This document shows positions 36,277-45,222 of a DNA stretch of 64,000 nucleotides, piece after piece (positions within the stretch are counted from its first letter, which is position 1; the number at the start of each line of letters is the position of its first letter). The stretch is from Rickettsiella grylli (GTDB lineage: Bacteria; Pseudomonadota; Gammaproteobacteria; Diplorickettsiales; Diplorickettsiaceae), in NCBI RefSeq assembly GCF_000168295.1, contig NZ_AAQJ02000001.1, forward strand, positions 576,001 through 640,000, read 5' to 3'. The position numbers and the translations under genes are program-made. The notes under the pieces were generated by a model. It was given only the letters and a program-made list of their open reading frames with translations. It was not told the origin of the DNA and did no database searches.

Positions 36277-37665
36277 ATGCCTTACATGATGAGTGATGAG
36301 TTTCTTTCAGAAATAAAAAAGGGTGTCCATCAACCTAAGCCAGATTTTGCTTTTTTATCGCATTGCAACCAGTTCATAACGATTCCCCTTTTCCGACTTA
36401 TTCTCTTAGTCGTCAAGCGAATTGTTTCCATTGTTAAAACCATATTGAAATATTTTTTAATGGATTTACCGGTTCCTGGGCTTATTTTTTTATACATTCT
36501 CCATTTATTCCGAGCTTTTTTAACCGTATTGGATTTTTTTCAGGATAATGAGAATAAGAATTTAGTGGAGATAAAAAAATTTTTATGTGCTTGCTTTAAG
36601 GTTTTTATTTCATGTCTGATGTTAAGTTTTGTGATAGCACTCCTTATTTATGGCATATCGCCTGTAGGATGGGCAACCTATATTTATATTAAAATTTTAT
36701 TTCGTGTTTATACCTATTCAAAATTAATGATGAGTCTTTTTACGCTCGGGTGGAGTTATTACAAGATTAAACATTATCCGAAAGATGCAGAACATACGTG
36801 GTTACAAGCAAATTATCGCGCCAATCTTCAAAAACATATCCATATTTTAAGTATCGGAATACCCATAACGATACTATTAACGCTCGTGAGTGTGTTTGGT
36901 TTTAGTTTGGGAGGAAGTGGATTAATCGCTATGATCAGTTTGGTAGGTTTAGTATTGTTTATTGATATTGCCAAAGCCATTTATTTTCATCTAAAGCCTT
37001 GTGTTATTCAAACACCTGCAAACGGTAGCTTAGCACAACACAATGCATTCATTAAAAATACTCATAACGATTATTATAAGAAGAAATGCCGAACGGCGAG
37101 GCTAAAATCTGATCCAAATGCTTCCGAGACCAATCGAATTTACCTGTTAAAGGAAATTATTGTCAAAATAGTGGAGTTGCAAGCTAAATTAAAAGAAAAT
37201 TCACACAGTCGATTTAATTTCTTTTCAGAACATGCAAAATATCATAAAAAAATAGAAGGTTTAAAGCAATTAGCAACGACGTTATTAGCCCATGACTATG
37301 AAAAAGATAAAAAGTTATTAGCGGATGTTTTTAATGCGTTAAGCGAAGATTATAAAAATTTAAACGAAAAAGATGAAACATTTATTTCTAAAGTGACCCT
37401 GAACAACCTTATCCATGAACTGAATCCATTTAAGAAATGCAATGGAATAATAAAGCAAGATGCTAAGGCTACGCTTTTTGATGAGCTATTACTTCGTGGA
37501 CGAGAAAAGGTTAGGAATACAGAGGTTACTCATCCACAATCTTTTTACCAATCATTTTTTAGACAACAAAGTGATTGTAAGGATATTAGCGAGGCCTGTC
37601 AGGCCTGGTTAATACAAAAAGACTTAACGGTACAGGCCGTTACGCCAAAATGTATGCCGAGGTGA
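36277..37665 (+). CDS. Multi-membrane protein of unknown function, paralog B
   Basis: The 462-residue second copy of the tandem pair. Matching segments to the upstream gene are LYILHLFRAFL, ENKNLVEIKKFLCACFKVF, QANYRANLQKHIHILS and the C-terminal FYQSFFRQQ. Hydrophobic segments lie near residues 48-66, 68-85, 115-140, 145-165, 195-215 and 218-240, followed by a charged helical region. The 123-base spacer has no obvious terminator. Divergence of the copies is high (a minority of positions identical by eye), so the duplication is old. It is convergent with pdxT, 16 bases away. Confidence 0.68.
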   Translation: MPYMMSDEFLSEIKKGVHQPKPDFAFLSHCNQFITIPLFRLILLVVKRIVSIVKTILKYFLMDLPVPGLIFLYILHLFRAFLTVLDFFQDNENKNLVEIKKFLCACFKVFISCLMLSFVIALLIYGISPVGWATYIYIKILFRVYTYSKLMMSLFTLGWSYYKIKHYPKDAEHTWLQANYRANLQKHIHILSIGIPITILLTLVSVFGFSLGGSGLIAMISLVGLVLFIDIAKAIYFHLKPCVIQTPANGSLAQHNAFIKNTHNDYYKKKCRTARLKSDPNASETNRIYLLKEIIVKIVELQAKLKENSHSRFNFFSEHAKYHKKIEGLKQLATTLLAHDYEKDKKLLADVFNALSEDYKNLNEKDETFISKVTLNNLIHELNPFKKCNGIIKQDAKATLFDELLLRGREKVRNTEVTHPQSFYQSFFRQQSDCKDISEACQAWLIQKDLTVQAVTPKCMPR

Positions 37666-37680
37666 AAAAAAGTGCATCGG

Positions 37681-38259
37681 TTAGAACGCCGTAGCGGTGC
37701 TACAGCCCACTTGTTGAATGAAATAACGGTGTAAATAATGATCGTGGCTGAGCTCGGGATGAAAGCTTGCCGCAATAACATTATTTTCCTGTACAGCCAC
37801 GACCTCCTCCTGATAGGTGGCTAATATTTTTAGTGTAACAGGGCTCAGTAACTGAAACTTCGGTGCACGGATAAAAACCATTTCCAGGGTTGTGTTGTTG
37901 ACGATACAATGCCCCTGAACGACGTGTGAAGCGCGTTGTCTACCATACGCATTCCGTATGGCACGGATATTGATACGACTTAAGCTTTCTTGAGCCGGTG
38001 ATAATACCGACTTGGCGAGTAATATAGCACCAGCGCAGGTTCCGAAGATAGGTTTATTGTACTCTTTAAGAGGGGTCCACAGTTGTTGTGTCTTCAGTAA
38101 TTGAATCAATGTGGAGCTTTCTCCACCCGGTATAATTAATGCATCGCTCGCGTCGAGTGTTTGTCGTTCACGGACGAGTGAGCAGTACACGCCCAGCGTG
38201 TTTAAGACGTTTATATGGGCTTGATAACCACCTTGCAACGCTAAAACGCCGATGTTCAT
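37681..38259 (-). CDS. pdxT: Pyridoxal 5'-phosphate synthase glutaminase subunit
   Basis: PdxT releases ammonia from glutamine and channels it to PdxS for direct synthesis of pyridoxal phosphate. The 192-residue class I glutaminase has the PGGESSTLIQLL loop, the nucleophilic Cys in FGTCAGAILLA (about residue 75) and the His/Glu pair in SFHPELSHD. It follows pdxS with one base between them. Confidence 0.96.
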   Translation of the reverse strand: MNIGVLALQGGYQAHINVLNTLGVYCSLVRERQTLDASDALIIPGGESSTLIQLLKTQQLWTPLKEYNKPIFGTCAGAILLAKSVLSPAQESLSRINIRAIRNAYGRQRASHVVQGHCIVNNTTLEMVFIRAPKFQLLSPVTLKILATYQEEVVAVQENNVIAASFHPELSHDHYLHRYFIQQVGCSTATAF

Positions 38260-38260
38260 A

Positions 38261-39136
38261 TTAATCAGCCATCGTTAACGTTTCTTCAGCTTTTAGACGA
38301 AAGCCACTCATCCCTTCGGCTAAATCCTGTGAAACGTGGAGTACAATTTCTGGATTGTTAAAATGCGTTGTCGCCTGGACGATGGCGCAAGCGCGTTTTT
38401 CAGGATCAGCGGATTTAAAAATTCCAGAACCCACAAAGACACTTTCTGCCCCCAGTTGACGTAATAACGCCGCATCTGCAGGCGTGGCAACACCCCCTGC
38501 AGAAAACTGAGGGACAGGTAATTTTGCATGCTGAGCAACCCAACGGACTAATTCTAAAGGTGCATTTAAGTTTTTAGCCTGCGTGTAAAGTTCTTCTTGT
38601 TTTAGAACGGTTAATGCGTTAATTTCTCGCGTGATGGCTCGCATATGTTTTACTGCTTCAAGAATATTTCCAGAGCCTGCTTCTCCTTTTGTGCGTATCA
38701 TCGCAGCGCCTTCAGCAATTCGTCTTAACGCTTCACTTAAATTACGACAACCGCAAACAAAAGGAACTTCAAAGCGGTGTTTATCAATAAAGCATTCTTC
38801 ATCGGCAATACTTAATACTTCACTTTCATCAATAAAATCAACATTAAGCGCTTGTAATAACTGTGCTTCAACAAAATGACCAATACGCACTTTAGCCATC
38901 ACCGGTATCGAAACCGCTTGCATGATATCGTAAATGATTTGGGGTGAAGCCATGCGTGCAATACCACCCATTTTCCGAATATCTGCAGGGACCCGTTCTA
39001 AAGCCATCACGGCACAGGCACCTGCACTTTCAGCAATTTTCGCTTGTTCGACCGTGGTGACATCCATAATGACGCCGCCCTTCAGCATTTCAGCGAGACC
39101 GACTTTGATACGTTGAGAATCATCAATAAAGTTCAT
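38261..39136 (-). CDS. pdxS: Pyridoxal 5'-phosphate synthase subunit PdxS
   Basis: PdxS builds pyridoxal phosphate from ribose 5-phosphate, glyceraldehyde 3-phosphate and ammonia supplied by PdxT. The 291-residue TIM-barrel protein has the catalytic lysines in VMAKVRIGH and [12 protein letters not shown], and the phosphate-binding [15 protein letters not shown] and [10 protein letters not shown]. The PdxST route is typical of Gram-positives, archaea and eukaryotes; most gammaproteobacteria use PdxA/PdxJ, so transfer in the ancestry of this lineage is likely. Confidence 0.96.
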   Translation of the reverse strand: MNFIDDSQRIKVGLAEMLKGGVIMDVTTVEQAKIAESAGACAVMALERVPADIRKMGGIARMASPQIIYDIMQAVSIPVMAKVRIGHFVEAQLLQALNVDFIDESEVLSIADEECFIDKHRFEVPFVCGCRNLSEALRRIAEGAAMIRTKGEAGSGNILEAVKHMRAITREINALTVLKQEELYTQAKNLNAPLELVRWVAQHAKLPVPQFSAGGVATPADAALLRQLGAESVFVGSGIFKSADPEKRACAIVQATTHFNNPEIVLHVSQDLAEGMSGFRLKAEETLTMAD

Positions 39137-39246
39137 AGCGTTATCACCACAATAAAAAGTTTTATTTGTTATACCAAAACAATGAGCAGGCTATTGTACA
39201 ATAAATTTTACAGACACGTCATGGGTCTTTAAACGAATTAAATGGA

Positions 39247-40512
39247 TCAGCTGTTTTTCTTTTTTGAGCGCAGGGTTGAGTGGCGAGGTGATGCAATTTT
39301 TTTTCGCGATGTTGACGGTGAATGAGGATAAGAAAGCGGCTTACGTCGATAGGCATTCAGAGGCTCCATGGAGGGATTTATTTTCGCGTGGTAATCAAAT
39401 TCAGCAATAATACATTCTTCTAAACGTTTTTTTTGAAGATGCTCAATCGATTGGATTTTTCGTCTATCGTTTTTGGTAATTAAGCTGAAAGCCATTCCTA
39501 ATTTGTCGGCCCGTCCGGTTCGTCCAATACGATGCGTATATTCAATGGCCGTATTAGGCATATCAAAATTAATGACATGGGACAGATGATCAATATCAAT
39601 GCCACGTGCAGCAACATCAGTGGCCACTAAAAATTTCAATTCACCTTGTCGAAATTTTCCGAGTGCTGTTTTTCGCCGGCTTTGTGATAAATTTCCTTGG
39701 AAGGACGTGGCTTTATAACCCAGATCACGTAAGTGTTCGGCCAAGCATTGAGCACGATGTTTAGTCCGCGTAAAGATGATAGCGGAATGAATGGAATGAT
39801 TTTGTAAAATAGTTTCTAATAAGTTGACCTTTAATGTCTCAGAGACTGGAAAGAGTGTTTGCGTGATGGTAACGGCCGGCTTGGGTTCGCCAATTTGAAT
39901 CCGAACCGGACGATGAAGAACTTTATCGATCAGTAATCGGATATCTGCTGACATGGTGGCTGAAAAGAGTAGGTTTTGCCGCCGCGGGGGTAAGTGTTTT
40001 AAGATGTGATAAATCGCGTCTCGAAAACCGTGATCAAAAAGATGATCGGCTTCATCTAAAACTAAATGTTTCACCTGTTGCAGAAAGTTGTTTTTTTTTC
40101 CTTGAAGTAAGTCCAATAAACGACCAGGGCACGCAACAATGATATCAACACCACCGGTTAATAGTTGATATTGCCTCGTGTAATTGATTTTACCACCATA
40201 AATTGTTGCACAACGTAAATGAGTTTGACGACCGAAGTGATTCATAGCAACACAAATTTGATCCGCTAAATCGCGGGTCGGTGACAAAATAAGTGCACGT
40301 AATTGACCTGGAGGACCTTCAGTGAGTTGCTGTAATAAAGGCAAAGCATAAGCGGCTGTTTTACCCGTCCCGGTTTGCGCTAATCCGACAACATCTCGAC
40401 CCTGTAAAATAGCCGGTATGGCTTTTATTTGAATCGGTGTAGCCGTGCGATACCCTTGTGTTTGAATTCCGGATAAAATCTGAGTATTGAAGTTAAATTC
40501 TGTAAAGTTCAC
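39247..40512 (-). CDS. DEAD-box RNA helicase (RhlE-like)
   Basis: ATP-dependent RNA helicase involved in RNA or ribosome remodelling. The 421-residue protein contains the Q motif YRTATPIQIKAIP, AQTGTGKTAAYALP, DEAD in VLDEADHLFDHGF, SATMSADI and the C-terminal HRIGRTGRADKLG, followed by a basic tail (YRRKPLSYPHSPSTSRKK). Start: GTG at 40512 gives VNFTEFNFNTQILSGI, which matches the RhlE-type N-terminus, with AGGAA nine bases ahead; an in-frame ATG at 40548 would add 12 residues. Specific role not determined. Confidence 0.88.
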   Translation of the reverse strand: MNFTEFNFNTQILSGIQTQGYRTATPIQIKAIPAILQGRDVVGLAQTGTGKTAAYALPLLQQLTEGPPGQLRALILSPTRDLADQICVAMNHFGRQTHLRCATIYGGKINYTRQYQLLTGGVDIIVACPGRLLDLLQGKKNNFLQQVKHLVLDEADHLFDHGFRDAIYHILKHLPPRRQNLLFSATMSADIRLLIDKVLHRPVRIQIGEPKPAVTITQTLFPVSETLKVNLLETILQNHSIHSAIIFTRTKHRAQCLAEHLRDLGYKATSFQGNLSQSRRKTALGKFRQGELKFLVATDVAARGIDIDHLSHVINFDMPNTAIEYTHRIGRTGRADKLGMAFSLITKNDRRKIQSIEHLQKKRLEECIIAEFDYHAKINPSMEPLNAYRRKPLSYPHSPSTSRKKIASPRHSTLRSKKKNS

Positions 40513-40624
40513 TAAAAGTTCCTGGCTAAAAATTGAGCCAAGTAACATCTTTAGCTCTAAAAGTGGCCTATTCTATCAGCCTTGATGCGGAAATGATAGG
40601 AAAAGTGTAATAAATATAAACGCG

Positions 40625-40707
40625 GTTTATGTACCCTAAAATCACTCCAAATTCTGCCGACAACAGCAGGTGAGTGGATGATTAACAGTCATCCACTGAC
40701 GGAATGA
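40625..40707 (+). pseudogene. C-terminal remnant of an unknown gene
   Basis: A short frame reads GLCTLKSLQILPTTAGEW then MINSHPLTE and stops at 40705-40707. It looks like the end of a truncated gene at the left edge of the integrative element. The stop overlaps the ATG of the next small frame (ATGA). The stretch INSHPL resembles the INSHLL of the remnant at the right edge, where the direct repeat lies. Confidence 0.3.
40673..40697. repeat. Left candidate attachment site, an inverted repeat with a tRNA-Asn anticodon loop
   Basis: Perfect 9-bp arms (40673-40681 and 40689-40697) flank a 7-base centre. On the minus strand the centre reads CTGTTAA, identical to the anticodon loop of the tRNA-Asn gene at 46454-46529, and the shared stretch ATGACTGTTAATCAT is 15 bases. 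Tyrosine recombinase core sites have this form: inverted arms around a 6-8 base crossover. The same sequence, 18 of 19 bases, recurs directly at 46183-46201. Confidence 0.45.
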
Positions 40708-40886
40708 ATCCTTTGAATGTAGATTATTTTTTGTCATTGCAAACCATCACAATGCGCATGACGGCGGTGTACGAGGGTTCACTTGAGTCAGCAAATGTTG
40801 ATAAAAGCATTTTGTTTGGTGAGACACGCGCAACAGCGTGCAACGTCAATAAGAAGTTCCATGATCATAGGAGTGCATTAATGTAA
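40704..40886 (+). CDS. Short hypothetical frame at the left element boundary
   Basis: Sixty residues starting MNPLNVDYFLSLQT and ending KFHDHRSALM. Its ATG overlaps the stop of the preceding remnant, as in translational coupling, but I see no ribosome site and its 3' end overlaps the integrase remnant. I do not recognise it; it may be leftover sequence rather than a gene. Confidence 0.25.
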   Translation: MNPLNVDYFLSLQTITMRMTAVYEGSLESANVDKSILFGETRATACNVNKKFHDHRSALM

Positions 40887-41933
40887 AAAGCGTTGTACTA
40901 CTGTTTTGTGTAATGGAATTGGCTGCTGAAATAAGATTGGCCAGTTCAGCATTGGAGTAATGCGTGGTCATCCGTTGGCTTTTATGACCGAGTAAATCTT
41001 GTCGATCTTCGTAACTGACGTTGGCAGCGCGTAAACGACGACCAAAGGTATGTTTTAGATCATGTACCCGTACCTTGGGAAGCTTCGCTTTCAACCGTGC
41101 ACGTAACCACGCTGAATTTAACATTCTTGATAGCGGTTTATTACGGTAGGTAAATACATAAGTAGGATGTTGGCCACGCTGTGATTCGATGACTTGCTTG
41201 GCTTGTTGGTTTAAAACGACCAATCGGTGTTGTCGATTTTTGACAAAATTTTTTGGAATAATAAAAACATACGTGTTTAACTCAGGAATGTCGACTTTCC
41301 ATTGCCATTGTAGGCGACAAATTTCTTGACAGCGACAACCCGTATTGACCGCAAATAAGACCATTTGTTTTAAATGCTGCGGTAATTGCCCAATTAATCG
41401 TTTTTCTTCTTCTTTTGATAAAGGATACGGTAAGCGTTTATTTTCTTCCGTGAGTAAACGAATTTTAGGCGCATGCGCTATCCACGTCAGACCATTTTCG
41501 TCTCGCCATTCTGAAGCAGCAAGGTATAAAATGCGACGTACGACTTGTAATCCATAATTAATGGTTCGATTTTTCACACCCGCTGCTTTGCGTGTTTGTA
41601 TATAGGTTTCAAGATGTCCTTGATGAATGGATGCCAAGGATAAGTCACCAATGAAAGCATCCAGTTGTTTGAGTAAACGAGCGTCCATGTGAAGACTGGC
41701 TTTCTGTTATTTTCATTGAGAAATTTAAGTGCAGCTTGACGAAAACAACGTCTGGGTCTTGTTCCATAAATACGGGCCTTACGGATTTCCTCCAATCAAT
41801 GCATTAAGTAACATTCTGCTTCCGCCAATGAGGTAGTACGCGTGCTTTCTGAAATACGTCGACCATACATTTTTTTATTAATATGCCAGATCGATCCTCT
41901 TTTAATGAGACCTGGTGTACGTCTTCTTGCCAT
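40846..41933 (-). pseudogene. int: Phage-type tyrosine integrase, interrupted
   Basis: Reading from ATG at 41933 gives a classic integrase opening, MARRRTPGLIKRGSIWHIN, then an in-frame TGA at 41796-41798. The frame continues LEEIRKARIYGTRPRR and then needs a one-base shift near 41706-41712 to reach MDARLLKQLDAFIGD and the catalytic domain: Arg in NTGCRCQEICRL, HDLKHTFGRRLRAA, LLGHKS and the nucleophile Tyr in MTTHYSNAEL. The C-terminal 280 residues are therefore intact, but the arm-binding and core-binding parts are cut off. It lies 39 bases from the excisionase-like gene and runs toward the left candidate attachment site, the usual layout. Confidence 0.82.
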
Positions 41934-41971
41934 GATTTCTCATACCCCTCAAAGGAAACCGAATGTTTTCT

Positions 41972-42310
41972 TCATTTCAATAGCAAATGAAACCTATTTT
42001 TTTTCAAAACACGATCAACAAGTTGTTGAAATTTTTCTTCAATATTGTTTTTTGTCAATGACTTATTTTTTTCATTGATTAAAGTGTGTTGATTGGGAGG
42101 ATATTGCCAATGCAATGTTTGCTGAGGAGGACAACCTTGATGTTTTTTAAATTCATCGGCCCAGTGATCCAGATCAATACGATCGAAGGCAATCCCTTGT
42201 CGGCCAATTTTAAGTGTGATGAGGAAAGGTCGTACTTCATTATTAAATCGATTTCTATCCATGCCTAAATAAGTGGGGGCATCACGTAAACGAATTAAAC
42301 GAGGTTGCAT
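41972..42310 (-). CDS. Excisionase-like / AlpA-type DNA-binding protein
   Basis: A 112-residue protein beginning MQPRLIRLRDAPTYLGMDRN, a winged-helix/AlpA-like opening found in small proteins encoded just upstream of integrases of this type. GRQGIAFDRIDLDHWADE follows, then a basic tail. The start at 42310 is taken from this pattern; the open frame extends to 42328. Probable role is directing excision or regulating the integrase; since int is broken, it may now be idle. Confidence 0.65.
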   Translation of the reverse strand: MQPRLIRLRDAPTYLGMDRNRFNNEVRPFLITLKIGRQGIAFDRIDLDHWADEFKKHQGCPPQQTLHWQYPPNQHTLINEKNKSLTKNNIEEKFQQLVDRVLKKNRFHLLLK

Positions 42311-42432
42311 ACAGTTTCTAATCCTCAAATCAGTAGTGGTCGTGTGGTACTTAAGATACGCAATGATGAAGTAAAAAAATTTAATTTTTATTGGTTAAAC
42401 TTTTTGTAGAACTAAACTAAGGATGTAAGTTC

Positions 42433-43323
42433 ATGCAGGAAGCAATGTTAGATAAAGCCATTTATAGTTTAGGTTCCGTGAGACATATGGCTAAAAAATT
42501 GGGGATTCATCGTGAGCATATTTATGCATGGATAAAGGGATTCAGCAAAATACCGCTAGAATATGCCTTACAAATTGAATATTTAACGGGTGGCGAAATT
42601 AATTGGAAAGACTTAGTTCCTTTTCATCTGGTGCAACGTTTAAAACATTTAACCTTGCAGTTACCTCAATTTGATTTGCCTCCTTGTGAATTAGTGTATG
42701 TTGCTTTAGAACGTATACACGCTGAAAAGATTAAACCGCCTCTTTCAGATGCGGATAAAGTAATCCCGCTCCATAAACATCGCCCCATCTGCGTGAATGA
42801 AGAAAATACATTAATTTTTGGTGAAAAAGTTTTTTGTTTATATCAATACGCTAAAAAAAGGACTATACCCACCTGGCGTATTTCTTTAGCGAATTTGGCG
42901 AAAGGTTATTATAACGCTGAACTCTTCGTGAAAAACTTTTTAATTAGTGAACGCGTTGATATTGGCATTGCGTTAGAAAAATTTTTAGGAAATCGACAGG
43001 GTTACCGAACGGATTTGATCCATTTAAAAAATAAAGTTGAAAATAAAAAAAGAAATATCCAAAAAAGTGATCAATTGATTCAACTTATGAATAAAGATGC
43101 ACAAGTACGCCAGAAAAAAGGACTCTCTTTACGTCAATTGATTGCACATCGATTAGGTTTTGGGAGTCACTTTACCTATCAGAATGCAAAAAAAATAAAA
43201 ACGTATGCCAATGCAGAATTAATCCTACATGTTGAGCAAAAAAAAATAAGTATTTCTAAAGCCGCTAAATTGATTCCACCGTTATCACGACAAAAAATGA
43301 TTGAAAAGAAAAGGGAATGTTAA
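42433..43323 (+). CDS. Regulator with YdaS-like HTH and ParB-like region
   Basis: A 296-residue protein with an N-terminal Cro/YdaS-type helix-turn-helix (GSVRHMAKKLGIHREHIYAW, residues about 13-33, then ALQIEYLTGGEI) and a second region resembling ParB N-terminal domains (HRPICVNEENTLIFGEK near 115 and AKKRTIPTWRISLANL). The C-terminal part ends with a recognition-helix-like segment, QKKISISKAAKLIPPL. Its position, divergent from the excisionase and integrase and ahead of the replication genes, suggests a repressor/partition regulator of the element. GGATG is the only ribosome-site candidate. Confidence 0.6.
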   Translation: MQEAMLDKAIYSLGSVRHMAKKLGIHREHIYAWIKGFSKIPLEYALQIEYLTGGEINWKDLVPFHLVQRLKHLTLQLPQFDLPPCELVYVALERIHAEKIKPPLSDADKVIPLHKHRPICVNEENTLIFGEKVFCLYQYAKKRTIPTWRISLANLAKGYYNAELFVKNFLISERVDIGIALEKFLGNRQGYRTDLIHLKNKVENKKRNIQKSDQLIQLMNKDAQVRQKKGLSLRQLIAHRLGFGSHFTYQNAKKIKTYANAELILHVEQKKISISKAAKLIPPLSRQKMIEKKREC

Positions 43324-43389
43324 ATCAACAAGCAACCAATGAACGTATGAGGCGATAAGTTTTATCTCATTTATTAAACAAGGAAAGTT

Positions 43390-44364
43390 ATGCGTTATCG
43401 AATGTTAGATGTTAGAATTTGGTGTGATAAAAAGTTTAGATCCTTAACACCACTGAAGCCGAGTGGCCAAGCCCTTTTTCTTTATCTATTAAGTAATCCG
43501 CATACGACATCCATTCCGGGTCTCTATCGCGCGGGACCAAGCGCGATGGCTGAAGAATTGGCATGGCCCCTTAAAGGATTTCAGCGCGCATTGAAAGAAG
43601 TTATCGAACAAGGGTTAGTGAAGGCGGATCCGAAAGCGCGTGTTATTTTTATCCCGAATGCAATTAAATATAATAAGCCGCAATCACCGAATGTAATACG
43701 AAGTTGGGGAGGTCATTGGGATGAAATTCCTGAATGTGCATTAAAAAATGAGGCGTATAATAAACTAGAGTCCAGTGTTCGAGATTTAGGCAAAGCCTTT
43801 GCATTAGCCTTTATGGAAACCTTGAATCACTATAAAGTAAATACTTCTCGAGACACTTATGAGAATACTTGCCCGAATCAGGATCAGAAACAGGAACACG
43901 ATAAGGAGCAGGAACATGAAGAGAAAGCGGCGTTTAACGATCCCCTCGAAACGTTTAACCCCATAACGCGCCCGTGTTCATCGAATATCCCTCACTCAGA
44001 AATTTTATTAACCATACCACTGAATGATAATGCCGCTTATCCAATCACACGGCAAGAATTGCTTGAGTGGCAGCATATTTATAGCAACATTGATGTTTTA
44101 AAAGAACTGCGCAAGTTAATTGTTTGGAATACAGCGAATCCGGATAAGCGGAAACAACGTGACCGAATTCTACAACATATTCATACGTGGCTGGCGAGAG
44201 AGCAGGATAGGTTAAAGCATTTTACAATAGGTCGTTCATTTCCATTGACTTTTGAGCATAACGTACGCATTGCTAAAAAATGGTTGACACCTTTTTCAGT
44301 GTGCGAAGAGTCTTTTGATCATCAAAAAAATTTTCCTGTGTTGAAGGGGAAAAAAGAACGATGA
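43390..44364 (+). CDS. Phage-type replication protein with N-terminal winged helix
   Basis: A 324-residue protein whose N-terminal 100 residues (LDVRIWCDKKFRSLTPLKPS, then a LYRAGPSAMAEELAW segment) look like the winged-helix domain of phage replication initiators such as O-like proteins, followed by a Gln/Glu-rich linker and a C-terminal region with LEWQHIYSNIDVLKELRKLI. GGAAAG precedes the start. Its stop overlaps the next gene by four bases (ATGA). It probably initiates replication of the element; the assignment rests on layout and general resemblance. Confidence 0.55.
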   Translation: MRYRMLDVRIWCDKKFRSLTPLKPSGQALFLYLLSNPHTTSIPGLYRAGPSAMAEELAWPLKGFQRALKEVIEQGLVKADPKARVIFIPNAIKYNKPQSPNVIRSWGGHWDEIPECALKNEAYNKLESSVRDLGKAFALAFMETLNHYKVNTSRDTYENTCPNQDQKQEHDKEQEHEEKAAFNDPLETFNPITRPCSSNIPHSEILLTIPLNDNAAYPITRQELLEWQHIYSNIDVLKELRKLIVWNTANPDKRKQRDRILQHIHTWLAREQDRLKHFTIGRSFPLTFEHNVRIAKKWLTPFSVCEESFDHQKNFPVLKGKKER

Positions 44365-44939
44365 CGTTGCATGATCAAAAGAAGTTTACACAAGGGTTAA
44401 TGATCTTAGCAGAAATTTATAATCGAAAACTTTCTTCGTTGTTATTACAAACGTATTGGAATTGTTTAAAAAAATATTCATATGTTGTCTTTGAATCGAC
44501 ATTATGGAATTTTTTAAAAAATCCTGATTACGCGAAAGGAAATTTTCCAAGTCCCGCGGATTGGATCAAAGCAATAGAGGGAGATACAGAAAGCAAAAGT
44601 CTTGCCGCGTGGATAGAGATTGTTAAAGCGATCCGACAAGTGGGCCATTACGAAAGTGTAATCTTTACGGATCCATTGATCCACAGTGTGGTGAGCGATA
44701 TGGGCGGATGGATTTTTTTATGCCAGCAACCTGAGCGAGAGTTGGTTTTTTTACAAAAAGAATTTGAACGTCGTTACCGAACGCATTATGCCTCAAAAAA
44801 ATGGTCTCATAGACCACGCTATCTTAAAGGAAAAATTGAACATCAAAATAAATTCAATGGATTTACTGAAAATATTCCAAGCGCAAGAGAGGTTAAAAAA
44901 ATTTTAAATGCAGGTTATTTAAAGAAGGAGGATCAATAA
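44361..44939 (+). CDS. Phage-type replication accessory protein (P-like)
   Basis: A 192-residue helical protein (LMILAEIYNRKLSSLLLQTY; later GGWIFLCQQPERELVFLQKE), coupled to the previous gene by a four-base overlap. Small helical proteins placed after an O-like initiator often load the host helicase (lambda P type). No catalytic motif is visible; the role is inferred from position and the PSPADW segment common in such proteins. Confidence 0.5.
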   Translation: MTLHDQKKFTQGLMILAEIYNRKLSSLLLQTYWNCLKKYSYVVFESTLWNFLKNPDYAKGNFPSPADWIKAIEGDTESKSLAAWIEIVKAIRQVGHYESVIFTDPLIHSVVSDMGGWIFLCQQPERELVFLQKEFERRYRTHYASKKWSHRPRYLKGKIEHQNKFNGFTENIPSAREVKKILNAGYLKKEDQ

Positions 44940-44942
44940 ACC

Positions 44943-45122
44943 ATGTCAATCGGATCTCGAATTTTATCATTTATTATTCATTATTTTTCATGTCTACGTA
45001 TTTTTCGGCGGCGTAAAAAAATTCGCTATAGGAAATTAAAAATGCGATCGCGACTAAAAAAAGATGAACCTCAGCATTTAAGGCCTTATGTCATCCATTC
45101 CGGGGTGATACGTCGTTTGTAA
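44943..45122 (+). CDS. Small basic hypothetical protein
   Basis: A 59-residue protein (MSIGSRILSFIIHYFSCLRI, then a run rich in Arg/Lys, ending IHSGVIRRL). A ribosome site AAGGAGGA at 44926-44933 supports translation and it begins four bases after the preceding stop, so it belongs to the same transcript. One hydrophobic stretch followed by a strongly basic tail. Not recognised. Confidence 0.5.
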   Translation: MSIGSRILSFIIHYFSCLRIFRRRKKIRYRKLKMRSRLKKDEPQHLRPYVIHSGVIRRL

Positions 45123-45222
45123 TAAACAGAATAGTCTTTTTTTAATTTTTATGACGACAACAGTCGAAATGGATAATGACTTAAATTTTTTTATGGAAAA
45201 ATTATTCCAGAGGACTAAAACA

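Noticed and set aside
41842..42078. 78-codon plus-strand frame over the start of the integrase
   Set aside because: The minus strand here encodes the recognisable integrase N-terminus and the excisionase-like C-terminus.
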